42,560 nucleotides of DNA, taken from positions 1-42,560 of the forward strand of contig CAJXJN010000016.1 of assembly GCA_913055205.1 (NCBI GenBank). The letters are read 5' to 3'. Position numbers and translations under genes: made by a program. Below the pieces are notes generated by a model. It saw only the letters and a program-made list of their open reading frames with translations. It had not been told where the DNA came from and searched no databases. This document shows positions 8,160 through 19,116 of the stretch, in pieces; position 1 is the stretch's first letter, and the number at the start of each line of letters is the position of its first letter. This DNA comes from an uncultured Sulfurovum sp. Its GTDB lineage: Bacteria > Campylobacterota > Campylobacteria > Campylobacterales > Sulfurovaceae.

Positions 8160-9048
8160 ACCTTTTTACCATTCCCTCTTCTGCCCGGCGCAAAAGATAC
8201 TGGCCATACTGATTTTTATTAAGTGGTTGTGCCAGGGCAATAAGCTGTTCTTTGCTGATATACCCCATCTCAAAAGCGATCTCTTCTATACATGCTATTT
8301 TGAGCCCTTGGCGATTTTCAATGGTCTGGATGAAATTTGAAGCTTCCAACAGGCTTTCATGTGTACCTGTATCCAGCCACGCATAGCCGCGCCCCATCAG
8401 TTCCACTTTGAGTTCTTTTGCTGCCAGATAGGTCTGGTTGACTGTTGTAATCTCCAGTTCACCCCGTGCAGACGGTTTTACATTTTTAGCAATATCCACC
8501 ACAGAATTCGGATAGAAGTAGAGACCTACCACTGCATAATTGCTTTCAGGCTTCTCAGGCTTCTCTTCTATGCTGATGACATTACCCTCAGCATCAAAAG
8601 AGACAACCCCGTAACGTTCCGGATCTTTGACATAATAGCCGAATACCGTTGCCTTATTCTCTTCAACAACCCGACTGACAGACTTTTCGAGCAGTTTGGT
8701 AAGCCCCTGTCCATAGAAGATATTGTCTCCCAGGATCAAACAGACATCATCACTGCCAATGAACGCTTCACCCAGAATAAATGCCTGGGCAAGTCCGTCC
8801 GGTGAAGGCTGAACTTTATAACTGAACTTCATTCCTATCTCTGAACCATCACCCAAAAGTTCCTCAAAGCGGGGAAGATCCTGTGGAGTAGAGATGATCA
8901 GTACTTCCGTTATACCCGAGAGCATCAAAACAGATAACGGATAATAGATCATTGGTTTATCGTAAATAGGAGCAAGCTGCTTACTAATACCTTTTGTAAT
9001 AGGATAAAGACGTGTACCGCTTCCCCCTGCCAAAATAATACCCTTCAT
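8158..9048 (-). CDS. rfbA: Glucose-1-phosphate thymidylyltransferase
   Basis: Forms dTDP-glucose from glucose-1-phosphate and dTTP, the first committed step to dTDP-L-rhamnose. The start was set at the ATG giving [20 protein letters not shown], the nucleotide-binding signature, which gives 296 residues. It is preceded by GGAGAGAAG; a GTG 21 bases upstream (9069) lacks such support. Other signs are [11 protein letters not shown], the metal-binding [29 protein letters not shown], and [14 protein letters not shown]. It is the first gene of the rfbACDB run, and its promoter should lie in 9049-9110. Confidence 0.95.
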   Translation of the reverse strand: MKGIILAGGSGTRLYPITKGISKQLAPIYDKPMIYYPLSVLMLSGITEVLIISTPQDLPRFEELLGDGSEIGMKFSYKVQPSPDGLAQAFILGEAFIGSDDVCLILGDNIFYGQGLTKLLEKSVSRVVEENKATVFGYYVKDPERYGVVSFDAEGNVISIEEKPEKPESNYAVVGLYFYPNSVVDIAKNVKPSARGELEITTVNQTYLAAKELKVELMGRGYAWLDTGTHESLLEASNFIQTIENRQGLKIACIEEIAFEMGYISKEQLIALAQPLNKNQYGQYLLRRAEEGMVKR

Positions 9049-9112
9049 CTCTTCTCTCCGTTCTCTCACTGCGATACTTGCATTTTTATCCTAATATTAT
9101 AGCTAAAAACCC

Positions 9113-9229
9113 TTATTCTCTATGTTTTCTCCCACGTCTCATAAGCCAATAGACCATACCTTCTCCGAACAATAACCCGCCTAATACCTGTACCCATGCA
9201 CTCATGAGAATACTTTTGTTAACGATCAT
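9113..9229 (-). CDS. 38-residue single-TM ORF, possible C-terminal anchor of a lost cytochrome
   Basis: An ATG-started frame encodes MIVNKSILMSAWVQVLGGLL then FGEGMVYWLMRRGRKHRE-stop. It has one hydrophobic helix and a strongly basic tail, as expected for an inner-membrane anchor facing the cytoplasm. It starts 4 bases after the stop that ends the multiheme cytochrome remnant, on the same strand. The simplest reading is the C-terminal membrane anchor of that cytochrome, cut off by an internal deletion and frame change. An independent small membrane protein cannot be excluded. No convincing ribosome site is seen. Confidence 0.4.
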   Translation of the reverse strand: MIVNKSILMSAWVQVLGGLLFGEGMVYWLMRRGRKHRE

Positions 9230-9232
9230 ATT

Positions 9233-9540
9233 TTATCTGTCCCCGTGCATATCGTTGGAAGTATGGCAGTCCTGGCAAAGCATCCCTTTGGAATAATGAA
9301 TATCTTCTGTGAGATGCAGATAGCGTTTGGTATGCAGTTTGGGCTGTCCGTTCCCCCTCATTGTCAAAGGTCGCTTTATACTCTGTCTCCATCAACCCCT
9401 GATACGATACACCGATACACTTACTGCGGTTGTGTCATGTCGTACAGGTTTCCACAGGAATACCTGTATAGTTGATGTCATGCACCTTTACTTTAACTTA
9501 ATGAACCGGTCAATCCTGCAGACCGCTCTACGTATATCCT
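9233..9540 (-). pseudogene. Decayed multiheme cytochrome c
   Basis: Three minus-strand reading pieces belong to one former gene. Piece 1 reads VKVKVHDINYTGIPVETCTT-stop-H, with a TGA at 9435-9437 exactly where the second Cys of a CxxCH heme motif should be (TGA for TGC). It continues NRSKCIGVSYQGLMETEYKA. The frame then shifts near 9350 to NGQPKLHTKRYLHLTEDIHY and then SKGMLCQDCHTSNDMHGDR-stop, which contains an intact CQDCH heme site at 9263-9277. Upstream (9485-9540) are further short pieces with stops. One nonsense codon, at least one frameshift and loss of both ends make this a clear pseudogene. Together with 9113-9229 it explains most of the 650-base gap between rfbA and the SurA-like gene. 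Confidence 0.82.
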
Positions 9541-9661
9541 GCCCCTTTTTTTTCTTTGGAAAAATCCGGATATCGATCTGCTGAGATAATATATTTTAAA
9601 ATGATTAAATCAAAAAACTTTATTCTGCATAATAGATATCCTAATCTTTACCCGATTATGT

Positions 9662-9667
9662 TATAAT
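9662..9667 (+). promoter_or_regulatory. -10 element of the SurA-like gene
   Basis: A perfect TATAAT lies 33 bases before the ATG at 9700. No good -35 is visible, which is usual for the Campylobacterota housekeeping sigma factor. Confidence 0.55.
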
Positions 9668-9699
9668 TTTTTAAAATTATCGCACATTGGAAAATATTT

Positions 9700-10515
9700 A
9701 TGAAAAAACTGATTCTATTTGGATTTATTGCTCTCTTAACATTTACTCATGCAAAAATGATTGACGGTATTGCTCTTATTGTTGAGGGTGAAGCAGTAAC
9801 CACTGCAGAGATACGTGCTGTACAAAAACAAGCAAGAGTTTCCAAAGCACAAGCTATTGACCTGCTTATTCAAGACCGGCTTCAAAAAGCTGCCATGAAA
9901 GACATTAGCATTTCAGAAGATGAGATAGATACAAAAATATCCCAGATAGCTGCACAGAACCATATCTCTGTACCCAAAATGCAGAAAATTCTTAAACAAA
10001 AAGGAACCACTTGGGCTAAATATCGCTCTAACATTAGAGAAGCGATGAAAAAAGAAAAATTCTATAAAGAAAAAGTAGTAGCAACTATTGCTGCACCAAA
10101 CGATGATGAACTTAAAATATTTTACAGAAATCATAAAAAAGAGTTTGTCATTCCTTCAAGTATCAGTATGATAGAGTATTCAACCCCCTCCAAAAAGACT
10201 ATGGAAAAGTTTCTTCGTACAAAAAGTACAAAAGGCATTAAAAGTCGTTCTGTTACAAAAAAAACAAAAGAATTAAATCCTGCACTGCTCTCTATGTTAC
10301 TGCAAACACCAAGCGGTGCCTATACACGTCCTTTGAATACCGGAGACAAATATGTTGTCTATAAAATAAAATCCAAAAAAGGTAAAATCAGTATGCCTTT
10401 TGAATCTGCCAAAGGAGCTGTAGCCGCAAGATGGAGACAACAGCAACAGGGCAAAGCACTCAAAGACTATTTTGCAAAAATGAGAACGAACGCTGACGTT
10501 CAGATACTCAGATAA
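9700..10515 (+). CDS. Exported SurA-like peptidyl-prolyl isomerase/chaperone
   Basis: A 271-residue protein with a cleavable signal peptide (KKLILFGFIALLTFTHA, cut before KMIDG). A SurA N-terminal domain follows: IDGIALIVEGEAVTTAEI, then helices with the LIQDRLQKAAMK pattern near residue 60. The region from about 140 to 250 is a parvulin (PpiC)-like domain that is weakly conserved. It should help fold outer-membrane proteins in the periplasm, like the SurA-like chaperones of Campylobacter. The parvulin part is short and lacks an obvious full set of active-site residues, so chaperone function is more likely than isomerase activity. It is followed by dcd after 27 bases, probably the same transcript. 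Confidence 0.8.
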   Translation: MKKLILFGFIALLTFTHAKMIDGIALIVEGEAVTTAEIRAVQKQARVSKAQAIDLLIQDRLQKAAMKDISISEDEIDTKISQIAAQNHISVPKMQKILKQKGTTWAKYRSNIREAMKKEKFYKEKVVATIAAPNDDELKIFYRNHKKEFVIPSSISMIEYSTPSKKTMEKFLRTKSTKGIKSRSVTKKTKELNPALLSMLLQTPSGAYTRPLNTGDKYVVYKIKSKKGKISMPFESAKGAVAARWRQQQQGKALKDYFAKMRTNADVQILR

Positions 10516-10542
10516 TACAATTTTAAAGAATCAAGGAAAATT

Positions 10543-11109
10543 ATGGGACTAAAGTCTGATAAATGGATACGTGAAAAATCAATAAAAGAAGAGATGATCA
10601 CTCCTTTTTGTGAGGGGCTTGTGGGGGAAGGTGTAGTAAGCTACGGGCTAAGTTCCTACGGGTATGACATTCGTGTTTCTGATGAATTCAAGATCTTTAC
10701 AAATATCAATGCCGAAGTGGTCGATCCAAAAGATTTCAACCAGAACAATGTAGTGGATTTCAAAGGTGACGTATGTATCGTTCCTCCCAACTCTTTTGCA
10801 CTTGCAAGAACCATAGAATACTTTAAAATGCCCAGTGACACCCTGGCCATCTGTTTAGGTAAAAGTACCTATGCTCGTTGCGGTATCATTGTCAATGTAA
10901 CTCCGTTTGAACCGGGATTTGAAGGGCATATCACCATAGAGATATCCAATACTACACCGCTGCCGGCAAAAATATATGCAAATGAAGGTATAGCCCAGGT
11001 ACTCTTTTTACAGGGTGATGAGCAGTGTGAAACAACCTATTCAGACAGGAAGGGTAAGTACCAGAGTCAAACAGGTATTACGCTTCCAAGAATCTTAAAA
11101 GAAAGCTAG
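10543..11109 (+). CDS. dcd: dCTP deaminase
   Basis: A 188-residue cytoplasmic enzyme that deaminates dCTP to dUTP for thymidylate synthesis. Visible signs are the N-terminal [24 protein letters not shown], the nucleotide-binding [20 protein letters not shown] with its catalytic Glu in [12 protein letters not shown], and the C-terminal [16 protein letters not shown] lid. Length matches the family. A hairpin terminator candidate follows. Confidence 0.96.
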   Translation: MGLKSDKWIREKSIKEEMITPFCEGLVGEGVVSYGLSSYGYDIRVSDEFKIFTNINAEVVDPKDFNQNNVVDFKGDVCIVPPNSFALARTIEYFKMPSDTLAICLGKSTYARCGIIVNVTPFEPGFEGHITIEISNTTPLPAKIYANEGIAQVLFLQGDEQCETTYSDRKGKYQSQTGITLPRILKES

Positions 11110-11153
11110 TACAATCCAACTCTTGTAAGCCATATCTCTGAACTGGATTAATT

Positions 11154-11195
11154 TTAAGTGGCATATAGTGCCACTTAATCTACTTTCTTCTCTCT
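11154..11195 (+). terminator. Terminator after dcd
   Basis: TTAAGTGGCA (11154-11163) and TGCCACTTAA (11169-11178) form a perfect 10-bp stem with a TATAG loop. A pyrimidine-rich tract (TCTACTTTCTTCTCTCTTTCC) follows. The U-run is imperfect, so it may be an inefficient terminator. Confidence 0.65.
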
Positions 11196-11245
11196 TTCCT
11201 TACTTAAAACAAAATCAACTTATACTCTTTTACTCTCTTTTGTGC

Positions 11246-11251
11246 TACAAT
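11246..11251 (+). promoter_or_regulatory. Extended -10 of topA
   Basis: TGCTACAAT is an extended -10 (TG one base before TACAAT), 34 bases ahead of the topA ATG and after the dcd terminator. Confidence 0.45.
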
Positions 11252-11285
11252 GCCAAAAAATCTCATTATATAAAGTAAGTAATAG

Positions 11286-13484
11286 ATGAAAAATTTAATC
11301 ATAGTCGAATCACCGGCAAAAGCACGAACCATTACCAATTTCTTAGGCAAAGAGTACAAAGTCATTGCCTCCAAAGGGCACATAAGAGACCTTCCCAAGA
11401 GTACTTTTGGTATCACCATAGATGAAGAGACAGGCGATCTTATCCCCAAGTATTCCATCCCCAGAGATGCAAACCCTACAGTTAAAGAGTTAAAAAAACT
11501 TGCCAAAGAAGCAGAGACAGTCTTTATCGCAACCGATGAGGATCGAGAAGGTGAGGCGATAGGCTACCATATTGCAAAAGCCATTGGCAAAGAGCCTACA
11601 GAGCTTCCCCGTATCGTCTTTCATGAGATCACCAAGTCTGCCATCCAACATGCACTTGAAACACCACGTAAAATAGATATGGACAGTGTAGATGCGCAAC
11701 AAACCAGACGATTACTTGACCGGATAGTGGGGTACAAACTCTCTCCTTTACTTGCCAGCAAGATACAAAAAGGTTTAAGTGCCGGTAGAGTACAGAGTTC
11801 TACACTGAAGATAGTCGTAGACAGAGAACGTGAGATCAAAGCCTTTAAACCGGAAGAGTACTGGACGATAGATGCACTTTTTCAAAAGAATATCGATGCT
11901 TCCATTTATGACTACAATGGACTCAAAATAGAAAAACTCACTATCAAGACCGAAGCAGATGCAACAGAAATAGTTACTGCTGCAAAATCTGAATCTTTTG
12001 TAGTGGCATCGCTGGAAAAAACAAAAAGAAAAACAAAAACCCCTCCACCATTTATGACTTCCACCCTGCAACAGGCTGCCTCTACACAACTGGGGTTTTC
12101 TCCCAAGAAAACTATGATGGTAGCACAAAAACTGTATGAAGGTGTTAAAACAGACAAAGGTACGATGGGGGTCATTACCTATATGAGGACCGACTCGCTC
12201 AACCTTGCCAAAGAGGCTGTAAGTGCTGCACGTGACTACATAAAAGCCACATATGGAGACGAATACCTTCCGAGTAAAGCAAAGAACTATGCAACGAAAT
12301 CAAAGGGAGCACAAGAAGCACACGAGGCTATCCGTCCTACCATGGTAGAGTTTGATGCTAAAATGGCCGCTGATTATCTTTCAGTGGATGAACTGAAACT
12401 TTACAGACTTATTTACAACCGTTTCTTGGCATGTCAAATGACCGAAGCACAGCTTGAATCACAAAGTATCCTTTTCAAAGGTGATAAATGTACCTTTAAA
12501 GCAAGTGGACGAAAACTCCTTTTTGATGGTTTTTATAAAGTGACCGGATATAGTGAAAAAGACAAACTTTTACCAGAATTGGAAAAAGGTCAAGCTGTAA
12601 GCCTTGATGATATCAAGCAAGAACAACACTTTACCGAACCACCAGCAAGATACAATGAAGCTAGTCTCATTAAAAAATTGGAGTCCCTGGGCATCGGTCG
12701 TCCAAGTACCTATGCACCTACTGTTACCATACTGCAAACACGCAAATACATTGAAATAGAAAAAAAACGTATCCATCCTACTGAAATAGCCTTTACGGTA
12801 ATAGAAATGCTGGAAAAACACTTTCCTGAGATCGTAGACAGCGGTTTTACTGCAAATATGGAAGAGACACTGGATGAAGTAGCAGAGGGGAAAACAGACT
12901 GGCAGACTATCTTAAAAGAGTTTTATACACCTTTTTTGCAAAAGATTGAAGAGGGTAAAAAGAACATTAAAAGTCTTAAAGTTGCCATTCCTACAGGAGA
13001 GGACTGTCCGAAATGCGGTTCAGAACTTCTTTTACGGAAAGGACGTTATGGTGAATTTATCGCTTGCAGTAATTTCCCCAAGTGTAAATATACCAAGAAC
13101 ACGGATGGTACAGAAGTAGAACAGCCTGAAGAGACCGATGAAAAATGTGAAAAATGTGGTTCACCTATGGTCATTAAAAATTCGAAAAGAGGGAAATTCC
13201 TTGCATGTTCTGCCTATCCCAAGTGCAAAAATGCCAAGTCGCTTACCCCTCCAAAAGAGCTTACTGTACCATGCCCTGAATGTGGAGGAAAACTCCAGGA
13301 GAGAGAAGGCAGAAGAGGAAAATTCTTTGGTTGTGAAAATTATCCTAAATGTAAATTTATCGCCAATTTTGAACCGGTAGATAAAAAGTGCCCGGAATGT
13401 GACTACACCATGGGTAAAAAAACACTACGAGGCAAAGAGTTCTATGAGTGTTTTAAGTGTAAATATAAAGAAGAAGTGAAATAA
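11286..13484 (+). CDS. topA: DNA topoisomerase I
   Basis: A 732-residue type IA topoisomerase that relaxes negative supercoils by cutting one strand. It starts MKNLIIVESPAKARTITNFL with the TOPRIM Glu8 and has the acidic TDEDREGE at 83-90. The catalytic Tyr299 is in GVITYMRTDS. KKLESLGIGRPSTYA near residue 460 is the conserved core block. The C-terminus carries four Cys4 zinc-ribbon modules (from CPKCGSELL, CEKCGSPMV, CPECGGKLQ and CPECDYTMG). The last is the shortest, ending ECFKC. It probably has its own promoter after the dcd terminator and reads on into bioB 8 bases later. Confidence 0.97.
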   Translation: MKNLIIVESPAKARTITNFLGKEYKVIASKGHIRDLPKSTFGITIDEETGDLIPKYSIPRDANPTVKELKKLAKEAETVFIATDEDREGEAIGYHIAKAIGKEPTELPRIVFHEITKSAIQHALETPRKIDMDSVDAQQTRRLLDRIVGYKLSPLLASKIQKGLSAGRVQSSTLKIVVDREREIKAFKPEEYWTIDALFQKNIDASIYDYNGLKIEKLTIKTEADATEIVTAAKSESFVVASLEKTKRKTKTPPPFMTSTLQQAASTQLGFSPKKTMMVAQKLYEGVKTDKGTMGVITYMRTDSLNLAKEAVSAARDYIKATYGDEYLPSKAKNYATKSKGAQEAHEAIRPTMVEFDAKMAADYLSVDELKLYRLIYNRFLACQMTEAQLESQSILFKGDKCTFKASGRKLLFDGFYKVTGYSEKDKLLPELEKGQAVSLDDIKQEQHFTEPPARYNEASLIKKLESLGIGRPSTYAPTVTILQTRKYIEIEKKRIHPTEIAFTVIEMLEKHFPEIVDSGFTANMEETLDEVAEGKTDWQTILKEFYTPFLQKIEEGKKNIKSLKVAIPTGEDCPKCGSELLLRKGRYGEFIACSNFPKCKYTKNTDGTEVEQPEETDEKCEKCGSPMVIKNSKRGKFLACSAYPKCKNAKSLTPPKELTVPCPECGGKLQEREGRRGKFFGCENYPKCKFIANFEPVDKKCPECDYTMGKKTLRGKEFYECFKCKYKEEVK

Positions 13485-13492
13485 GTAAATCT

Positions 13493-14341
13493 ATGAAACA
13501 AATATTTTTATGTGCCATCAACAATATATTAAGCGGAACCTGTAAAGAGGATTGTAAATTTTGTACACAAAGCGTAAGATACCATGCCGATATAGAACGC
13601 TATAACTATAAAGACATTTCAGACATTGTCAGTGAAGCAAAGTTAGCAAAAAAGCATGGTGCACTGGGCTACTGTCTTGTAACAGCAGGTAAAGGTCTTG
13701 ATGACAAAAAAGTAGATTTTGTAGCCCGTGCGGCACAGGCTATCAAATCCGAAGTTGAAGGACTGAATCTCATTGCATGTAACGGTACTGCAACAAAAGA
13801 GCAACTGACATATCTCAAAAATCATGGTATAGACAGTTATAATCATAATCTGGAGACTTCTGAACGCTACTACGCAGACATTTGTCAAACACATGCATGG
13901 AGCGAGAGATATTCTACTTGTGAAAATGTTAGATCTGTAGGACTTACCTTGTGTACTGGTGGTATATTTGGCATGGGTGAGACTTCAGAAGACAGGGATG
14001 AACTACTCAAGTCCATTGCATCACTTTCACCAGAGTCAACACCGCTTAACTTTTATCATCCAAACCCTGCATTACCGATCAAAACTCGGAATATTGAGCT
14101 GGAAGAAGCGATTACTATTATTACTAAAGCCCGTACCCTTTTAGGTGAAGAAAAACTTCTCATGGTTGCAGGAGGAAGAGAATTGCTTTTTAATGGTCAG
14201 GAGAACAGAATGTTTGAAGCAGGAGCGAATGCCATAGTCATTGGTGACTATCTTACCACTGCAGGTCTTGAACCCAACAAAGACAGAGATATGTTAGAAG
14301 CCTTAGGGTACGAAGTGGCTACTAGTTGTGATACACACTAA
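13493..14341 (+). CDS. bioB: Biotin synthase
   Basis: A radical SAM enzyme that inserts sulfur into dethiobiotin. The SAM-cluster motif is C17xxxC21xxC24 in SGTCKEDCKFCTQS. The 2Fe-2S ligands are visible as the Cys of LIACNGT, the Cys of SERYYADICQTH, and the Arg of the later VAGGRELLF. The 282-residue form lacks the longer N-terminus of the E. coli enzyme, as is common in Campylobacterota. It is 8 bases after topA and overlaps the antiporter by 14 bases, so all three are likely co-transcribed. The topA-bioB coupling has no evident functional logic. Confidence 0.95.
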   Translation: MKQIFLCAINNILSGTCKEDCKFCTQSVRYHADIERYNYKDISDIVSEAKLAKKHGALGYCLVTAGKGLDDKKVDFVARAAQAIKSEVEGLNLIACNGTATKEQLTYLKNHGIDSYNHNLETSERYYADICQTHAWSERYSTCENVRSVGLTLCTGGIFGMGETSEDRDELLKSIASLSPESTPLNFYHPNPALPIKTRNIELEEAITIITKARTLLGEEKLLMVAGGRELLFNGQENRMFEAGANAIVIGDYLTTAGLEPNKDRDMLEALGYEVATSCDTH

Positions 14342-15482
14342 CATTACACTCATCCTTACCCTCTCCTTACTTATCTGGGGAAGTCCATTTGTTGCTAAAA
14401 TGCTGCGCATACCTACCCCTCCTGTGGAGATTCTTTTAGGATCTGTTTTTGCTTACATTGGCTTTGTGGGACACAATGAATATTTTGACCTCATTGCAGA
14501 AGTAGGCTTCTTGTATCTTATGTTTTTGGCAGGAATGGAAGTAGATTTAAAAAAGATAACAAAAAGTCCAAAAATAGTCATTCAAAAATCTATGCTCTTC
14601 TTGGCTCTTATGGTTGTATTTTCTATTACATCAGGTCTGGTATTTCATCTTAACACAATCACTATTATCTCAATGCCACTTATCTCTATCGGGCTACTCG
14701 CCTCTTTATCTAAAACCTATGGTAAAACACAACCATGGATACATTTAGCATTTATCGCTGGTGTACTTGGAGAGATAATCAGTATTGCAGTACTCACGAT
14801 ATTTGATGCAGCCAGCACGACAGGAGTAAATCTGGCACTTATTACAAAAATAGGATATCTTGTTCTCTTTATGGCCTCGGTCTATCTACTCTATAGATTG
14901 TTACATCTTCTCTTTTGGTGGTTTCCTGAACTCAAAAATACTCTTGTCCCAAAATTCGACACATCTGACCAGGATATCCGTCTTGCCATAGCACTATTTT
15001 TCATTTTGATCGCAGTCATGCTCTCTTTGGAACTCGAAGTTGCCTTGGGTGCATTTATTGCCGGCATGGCCATTTCCGCATTTTTTCATCATGAAAAAAA
15101 GCTGGAAGAAAAAATGTCAAGTCTCGGATTTGGATTTTTGGTACCTCTGTTTTTTATCCATGTCGGTGCATCACTGGACCTTAAATCTCTTACTGTAGAG
15201 GGAGTTGTTTCAGGAGCACTACTCATTACTTTTTTAATGATCTTATCACGGATTTTAGCCGCAGTAGTCCTAAAGAGTATCAGTGGGTCCAGAGATGCAC
15301 TGCTTATAGCACTGTCTCTCTCTATGCCATTGACACTACTTGTAGCCGTTGCTACTATTGGATACGAAACGAAGTTATTGGATCTATTGAGTTATTATCA
15401 GCTTATTTTAGCAAGTATCTTCGAGATTTTAATCTCAATGATAACTATTAAGATTCTACATACTAAGAGAAAAGAGGTTTAG
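14328..15482 (+). CDS. Monovalent cation:proton antiporter, CPA2 family
   Basis: A 384-residue inner-membrane protein of 11-12 helices resembling the KefB/NapA-type sodium/proton exchanger domain. It shows PPVEILLGSVFAYIGFVG near the N-terminus, LAGMEVDLKKI, and the ALGAFIAGMAIS block with nearby acidic residues in the transport core. There is no C-terminal RCK/TrkA-N regulatory domain, unlike full-length KefB. The start is GTG inside the end of bioB. The stop overlaps by 4 bases the end of the convergent gene on the minus strand. Whether sodium or potassium is moved cannot be read from sequence. Confidence 0.85.
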   Translation: MIHTNITLILTLSLLIWGSPFVAKMLRIPTPPVEILLGSVFAYIGFVGHNEYFDLIAEVGFLYLMFLAGMEVDLKKITKSPKIVIQKSMLFLALMVVFSITSGLVFHLNTITIISMPLISIGLLASLSKTYGKTQPWIHLAFIAGVLGEIISIAVLTIFDAASTTGVNLALITKIGYLVLFMASVYLLYRLLHLLFWWFPELKNTLVPKFDTSDQDIRLAIALFFILIAVMLSLELEVALGAFIAGMAISAFFHHEKKLEEKMSSLGFGFLVPLFFIHVGASLDLKSLTVEGVVSGALLITFLMILSRILAAVVLKSISGSRDALLIALSLSMPLTLLVAVATIGYETKLLDLLSYYQLILASIFEILISMITIKILHTKRKEV

Positions 15483-16135
15483 TCCTCTTTATCTACCTCT
15501 GCTACCGCTTCTTTATATGCTTGATCAGCTTTTTTTACAGCATCTATCTCTTCACGTGTAATATTGATATCTGCTACGGCACTTTTAGTGGCTTCCTGTT
15601 TTTCTTTGGCATTTTTTTCAATTTCTAAGTGAACTTTTTCTTTTTTCAATTGAGCCAACTCTGCCTCTTTATGCTTTTTCTTTTCAAGTCTTTGTGCTTC
15701 ATATTTTTCTAATTCACGTTTTTCCGAAGCCAATCTCTCCTGCTCTTCTTTTTTTATCTTCTCGAGTTTAAGTTTATCTTGTTCTGCTTTCTCTTTTGCA
15801 AGTCTTTCTTTTCTGACTTCATCATATTCTTGCGCTATCTTTTCAAGTCTTTCTTTTTCAGTTCTTTGCTCTTCAATTTTAACTTGCTCTTCTTTAATTT
15901 TTTCTTCTTCCGTGACTTTTGCTTCTATTACTACTTCTTCTACTTTTTGACTCTCTTCCTCTTCAGCTTTTTCTTCTCTCTTTTCTTTTTCCTCAGCCAT
16001 ATTTCTTAACTCGGAAAGTAATACATTTTGATCTTGATCGATTTTTTTAAGATTTGTGCTTAAATCAAATGGATTATCAGACGCAGTTGCACCCACAAAT
16101 ACTAATACCATCGCTGTCCATATATATCGCTTCAT
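15479..16135 (-). CDS. Exported Lys/Glu-rich coiled-coil protein
   Basis: A 218-residue protein. A signal peptide (MKRYIWTAMVLVFVGATA) is followed by SDNPFDLSTNLKKIDQDQNV and then about 150 residues of nearly uninterrupted charged heptads rich in Lys and Glu. The last 30 residues (SAVADINITREEIDAVKKAD) are less repetitive. It is last in the recA-eno-FtsB-like run. That is the position of the AMIN-domain exported proteins of Campylobacter (CgpA, Cj1670c) and Helicobacter (HP0156), but no AMIN domain is visible here. It is probably periplasmic and linked to the envelope or the divisome, by position only. Confidence 0.6.
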   Translation of the reverse strand: MKRYIWTAMVLVFVGATASDNPFDLSTNLKKIDQDQNVLLSELRNMAEEKEKREEKAEEEESQKVEEVVIEAKVTEEEKIKEEQVKIEEQRTEKERLEKIAQEYDEVRKERLAKEKAEQDKLKLEKIKKEEQERLASEKRELEKYEAQRLEKKKHKEAELAQLKKEKVHLEIEKNAKEKQEATKSAVADINITREEIDAVKKADQAYKEAVAEVDKED

Positions 16136-16139
16136 TTCT

Positions 16140-16397
16140 CTACTCCTTAGGTTCTAATTGTTTTAATTCGAAATACTCTTTTTGAAGTCTTTGATTCTCA
16201 ATTTTTAATGCTTTCTCTTCCTGCTTCAAACTTTGTTTTTTCTCTTTTAAGTGATTTAAAACTGTCAACGAGTTCTCGCCATAAATCAAAATGCCTACAT
16301 AGATACCAAAAAGTAAAATACCTATCGCTGTCACCAAAAGTGCTTTAAGTGACAAACCGGCAATCGTCTCTACTTTTTGTGTATTTGCCAAGTGCAC
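16140..16397 (-). CDS. FtsB/DivIC-like divisome protein
   Basis: An 85-residue bitopic membrane protein. It has a short cytoplasmic N-terminus, one helix (LKALLVTAIGILLFGIYVGI), then a periplasmic coiled coil (HLKEKKQSLKQEEKALKIEN...). This is the architecture of FtsB/DivIC septum-formation initiators, which bridge FtsL and FtsQ and activate septal peptidoglycan synthesis. Size and place directly downstream of eno match the counterpart in Campylobacter and Helicobacter. It is 16 bases from eno and 4 bases from the following coiled-coil gene. Confidence 0.8.
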   Translation of the reverse strand: MHLANTQKVETIAGLSLKALLVTAIGILLFGIYVGILIYGENSLTVLNHLKEKKQSLKQEEKALKIENQRLQKEYFELKQLEPKE

Positions 16398-16413
16398 TCT
16401 CCGTCTATATTAT

Positions 16414-18048
<1,635 letters not shown>

Positions 18049-19086
18049 TTAATCTTCATTCATCTCCCGCTCATCGACAGTCAAACTTTCACCAAATCCC
18101 AGAGCATCTTTGATTTTGCCTTCTATCTCTGCTCTAAGTTCAGGGTTTTCTTTAATGGTAAGTTTGGCATTTTCTTTACCTTGCCCTAGTTTTTCTGCAC
18201 CATAGCTGAACCAGGCTCCAGATTTGTCGATGATATCCATCTTTACTCCATAATCCACAAGTTCACCCTCATAGGAAATACCTTCACCAAACATAATATC
18301 AAACTCTGCCTGTCTGAATGGCGGAGCTACTTTATTTTTCACAACTTTTGCTTTTACGCGGTTACCTATCTGTGATTCACCTTGTTTCAGTGTAGCTATG
18401 CGACGCACATCAATACGAACAGAACAGTAAAACTTCAATGCATTTCCACCTGTAGTTGTCTCAGGAGAACCGTATCCCATCGTACCGATCTTCATACGGA
18501 TCTGATTGATGAAGATCACCGTTGTGTTTGTTTTGTGTAAAATAGCTGTGAGTTTACGAAGTGCCTGTGACATAAGTCTTGCTTGAAGCCCTACATGCGT
18601 ATCTCCCATATCACCCTCTATCTCACTTTTAGGTGTCAGTGCTGCTACTGAATCGACTACGATTAAGTCAACTGCTCCAGATCTTGTAAGTGTTTCAAGC
18701 ACATCCAGTGCCTGTTCACCAAAATCTGGCTGAGAAACAAGAAGGTTATCTGTATCTACCCCTAAGTTTTTAGCATACACAACATCTAATGCATGCTCAG
18801 CATCTATGAACGCACAAACCATATCTCTTTTTTGTGCAGATGCTATCGTTTGCAATGCAAGTGTTGTTTTACCCGAAGATTCAGGTCCATACACTTCTAT
18901 GATACGTCCTTGGGGGATACCTCCTATACCAAGAGCCATATCCAGTCCAAGAGACCCTGTAGAGATAGACTCAATAGGCTCAAACTCTTTGTCTCCCAAT
19001 CTCATGAGAGTCCCTTTACCAAAAGTTTTGTCTATCTGCTTGATTGCCATATCCAGTGCTTTTTGTTTCTGTGCATCCATTGCCAT
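18049..19086 (-). CDS. recA: Recombinase A
   Basis: ATP-dependent strand-exchange protein for recombinational repair. Walker [10 protein letters not shown] lies near residue 64, the Walker [13 protein letters not shown] follows, with loop L1 around [20 protein letters not shown] and loop L2 around [18 protein letters not shown]. The start was set at [14 protein letters not shown] (345 residues) because AAGGA lies 7 bases before this ATG. The ATG 6 bases further upstream leaves only one base of spacing. No LexA is expected in this group. The upstream region instead has two other palindromes. Confidence 0.97.
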   Translation of the reverse strand: MAMDAQKQKALDMAIKQIDKTFGKGTLMRLGDKEFEPIESISTGSLGLDMALGIGGIPQGRIIEVYGPESSGKTTLALQTIASAQKRDMVCAFIDAEHALDVVYAKNLGVDTDNLLVSQPDFGEQALDVLETLTRSGAVDLIVVDSVAALTPKSEIEGDMGDTHVGLQARLMSQALRKLTAILHKTNTTVIFINQIRMKIGTMGYGSPETTTGGNALKFYCSVRIDVRRIATLKQGESQIGNRVKAKVVKNKVAPPFRQAEFDIMFGEGISYEGELVDYGVKMDIIDKSGAWFSYGAEKLGQGKENAKLTIKENPELRAEIEGKIKDALGFGESLTVDEREMNED

Positions 19087-19116
19087 TGTCATATCCTTAA
19101 CCTTAATGTTGAAGTA

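Noticed and set aside
8359-8805. 148-residue plus-strand frame
   Set aside because: Antisense of rfbA, which has full family motifs; no recognisable product.
9245-9584. Two overlapping plus-strand frames in the rfbA upstream gap
   Set aside because: Antisense to the cytochrome fossil, which has clear heme motifs on the minus strand.
15779-16009. Phe-rich plus-strand frame
   Set aside because: Low-complexity antisense shadow of the Lys/Glu-rich coiled-coil gene.
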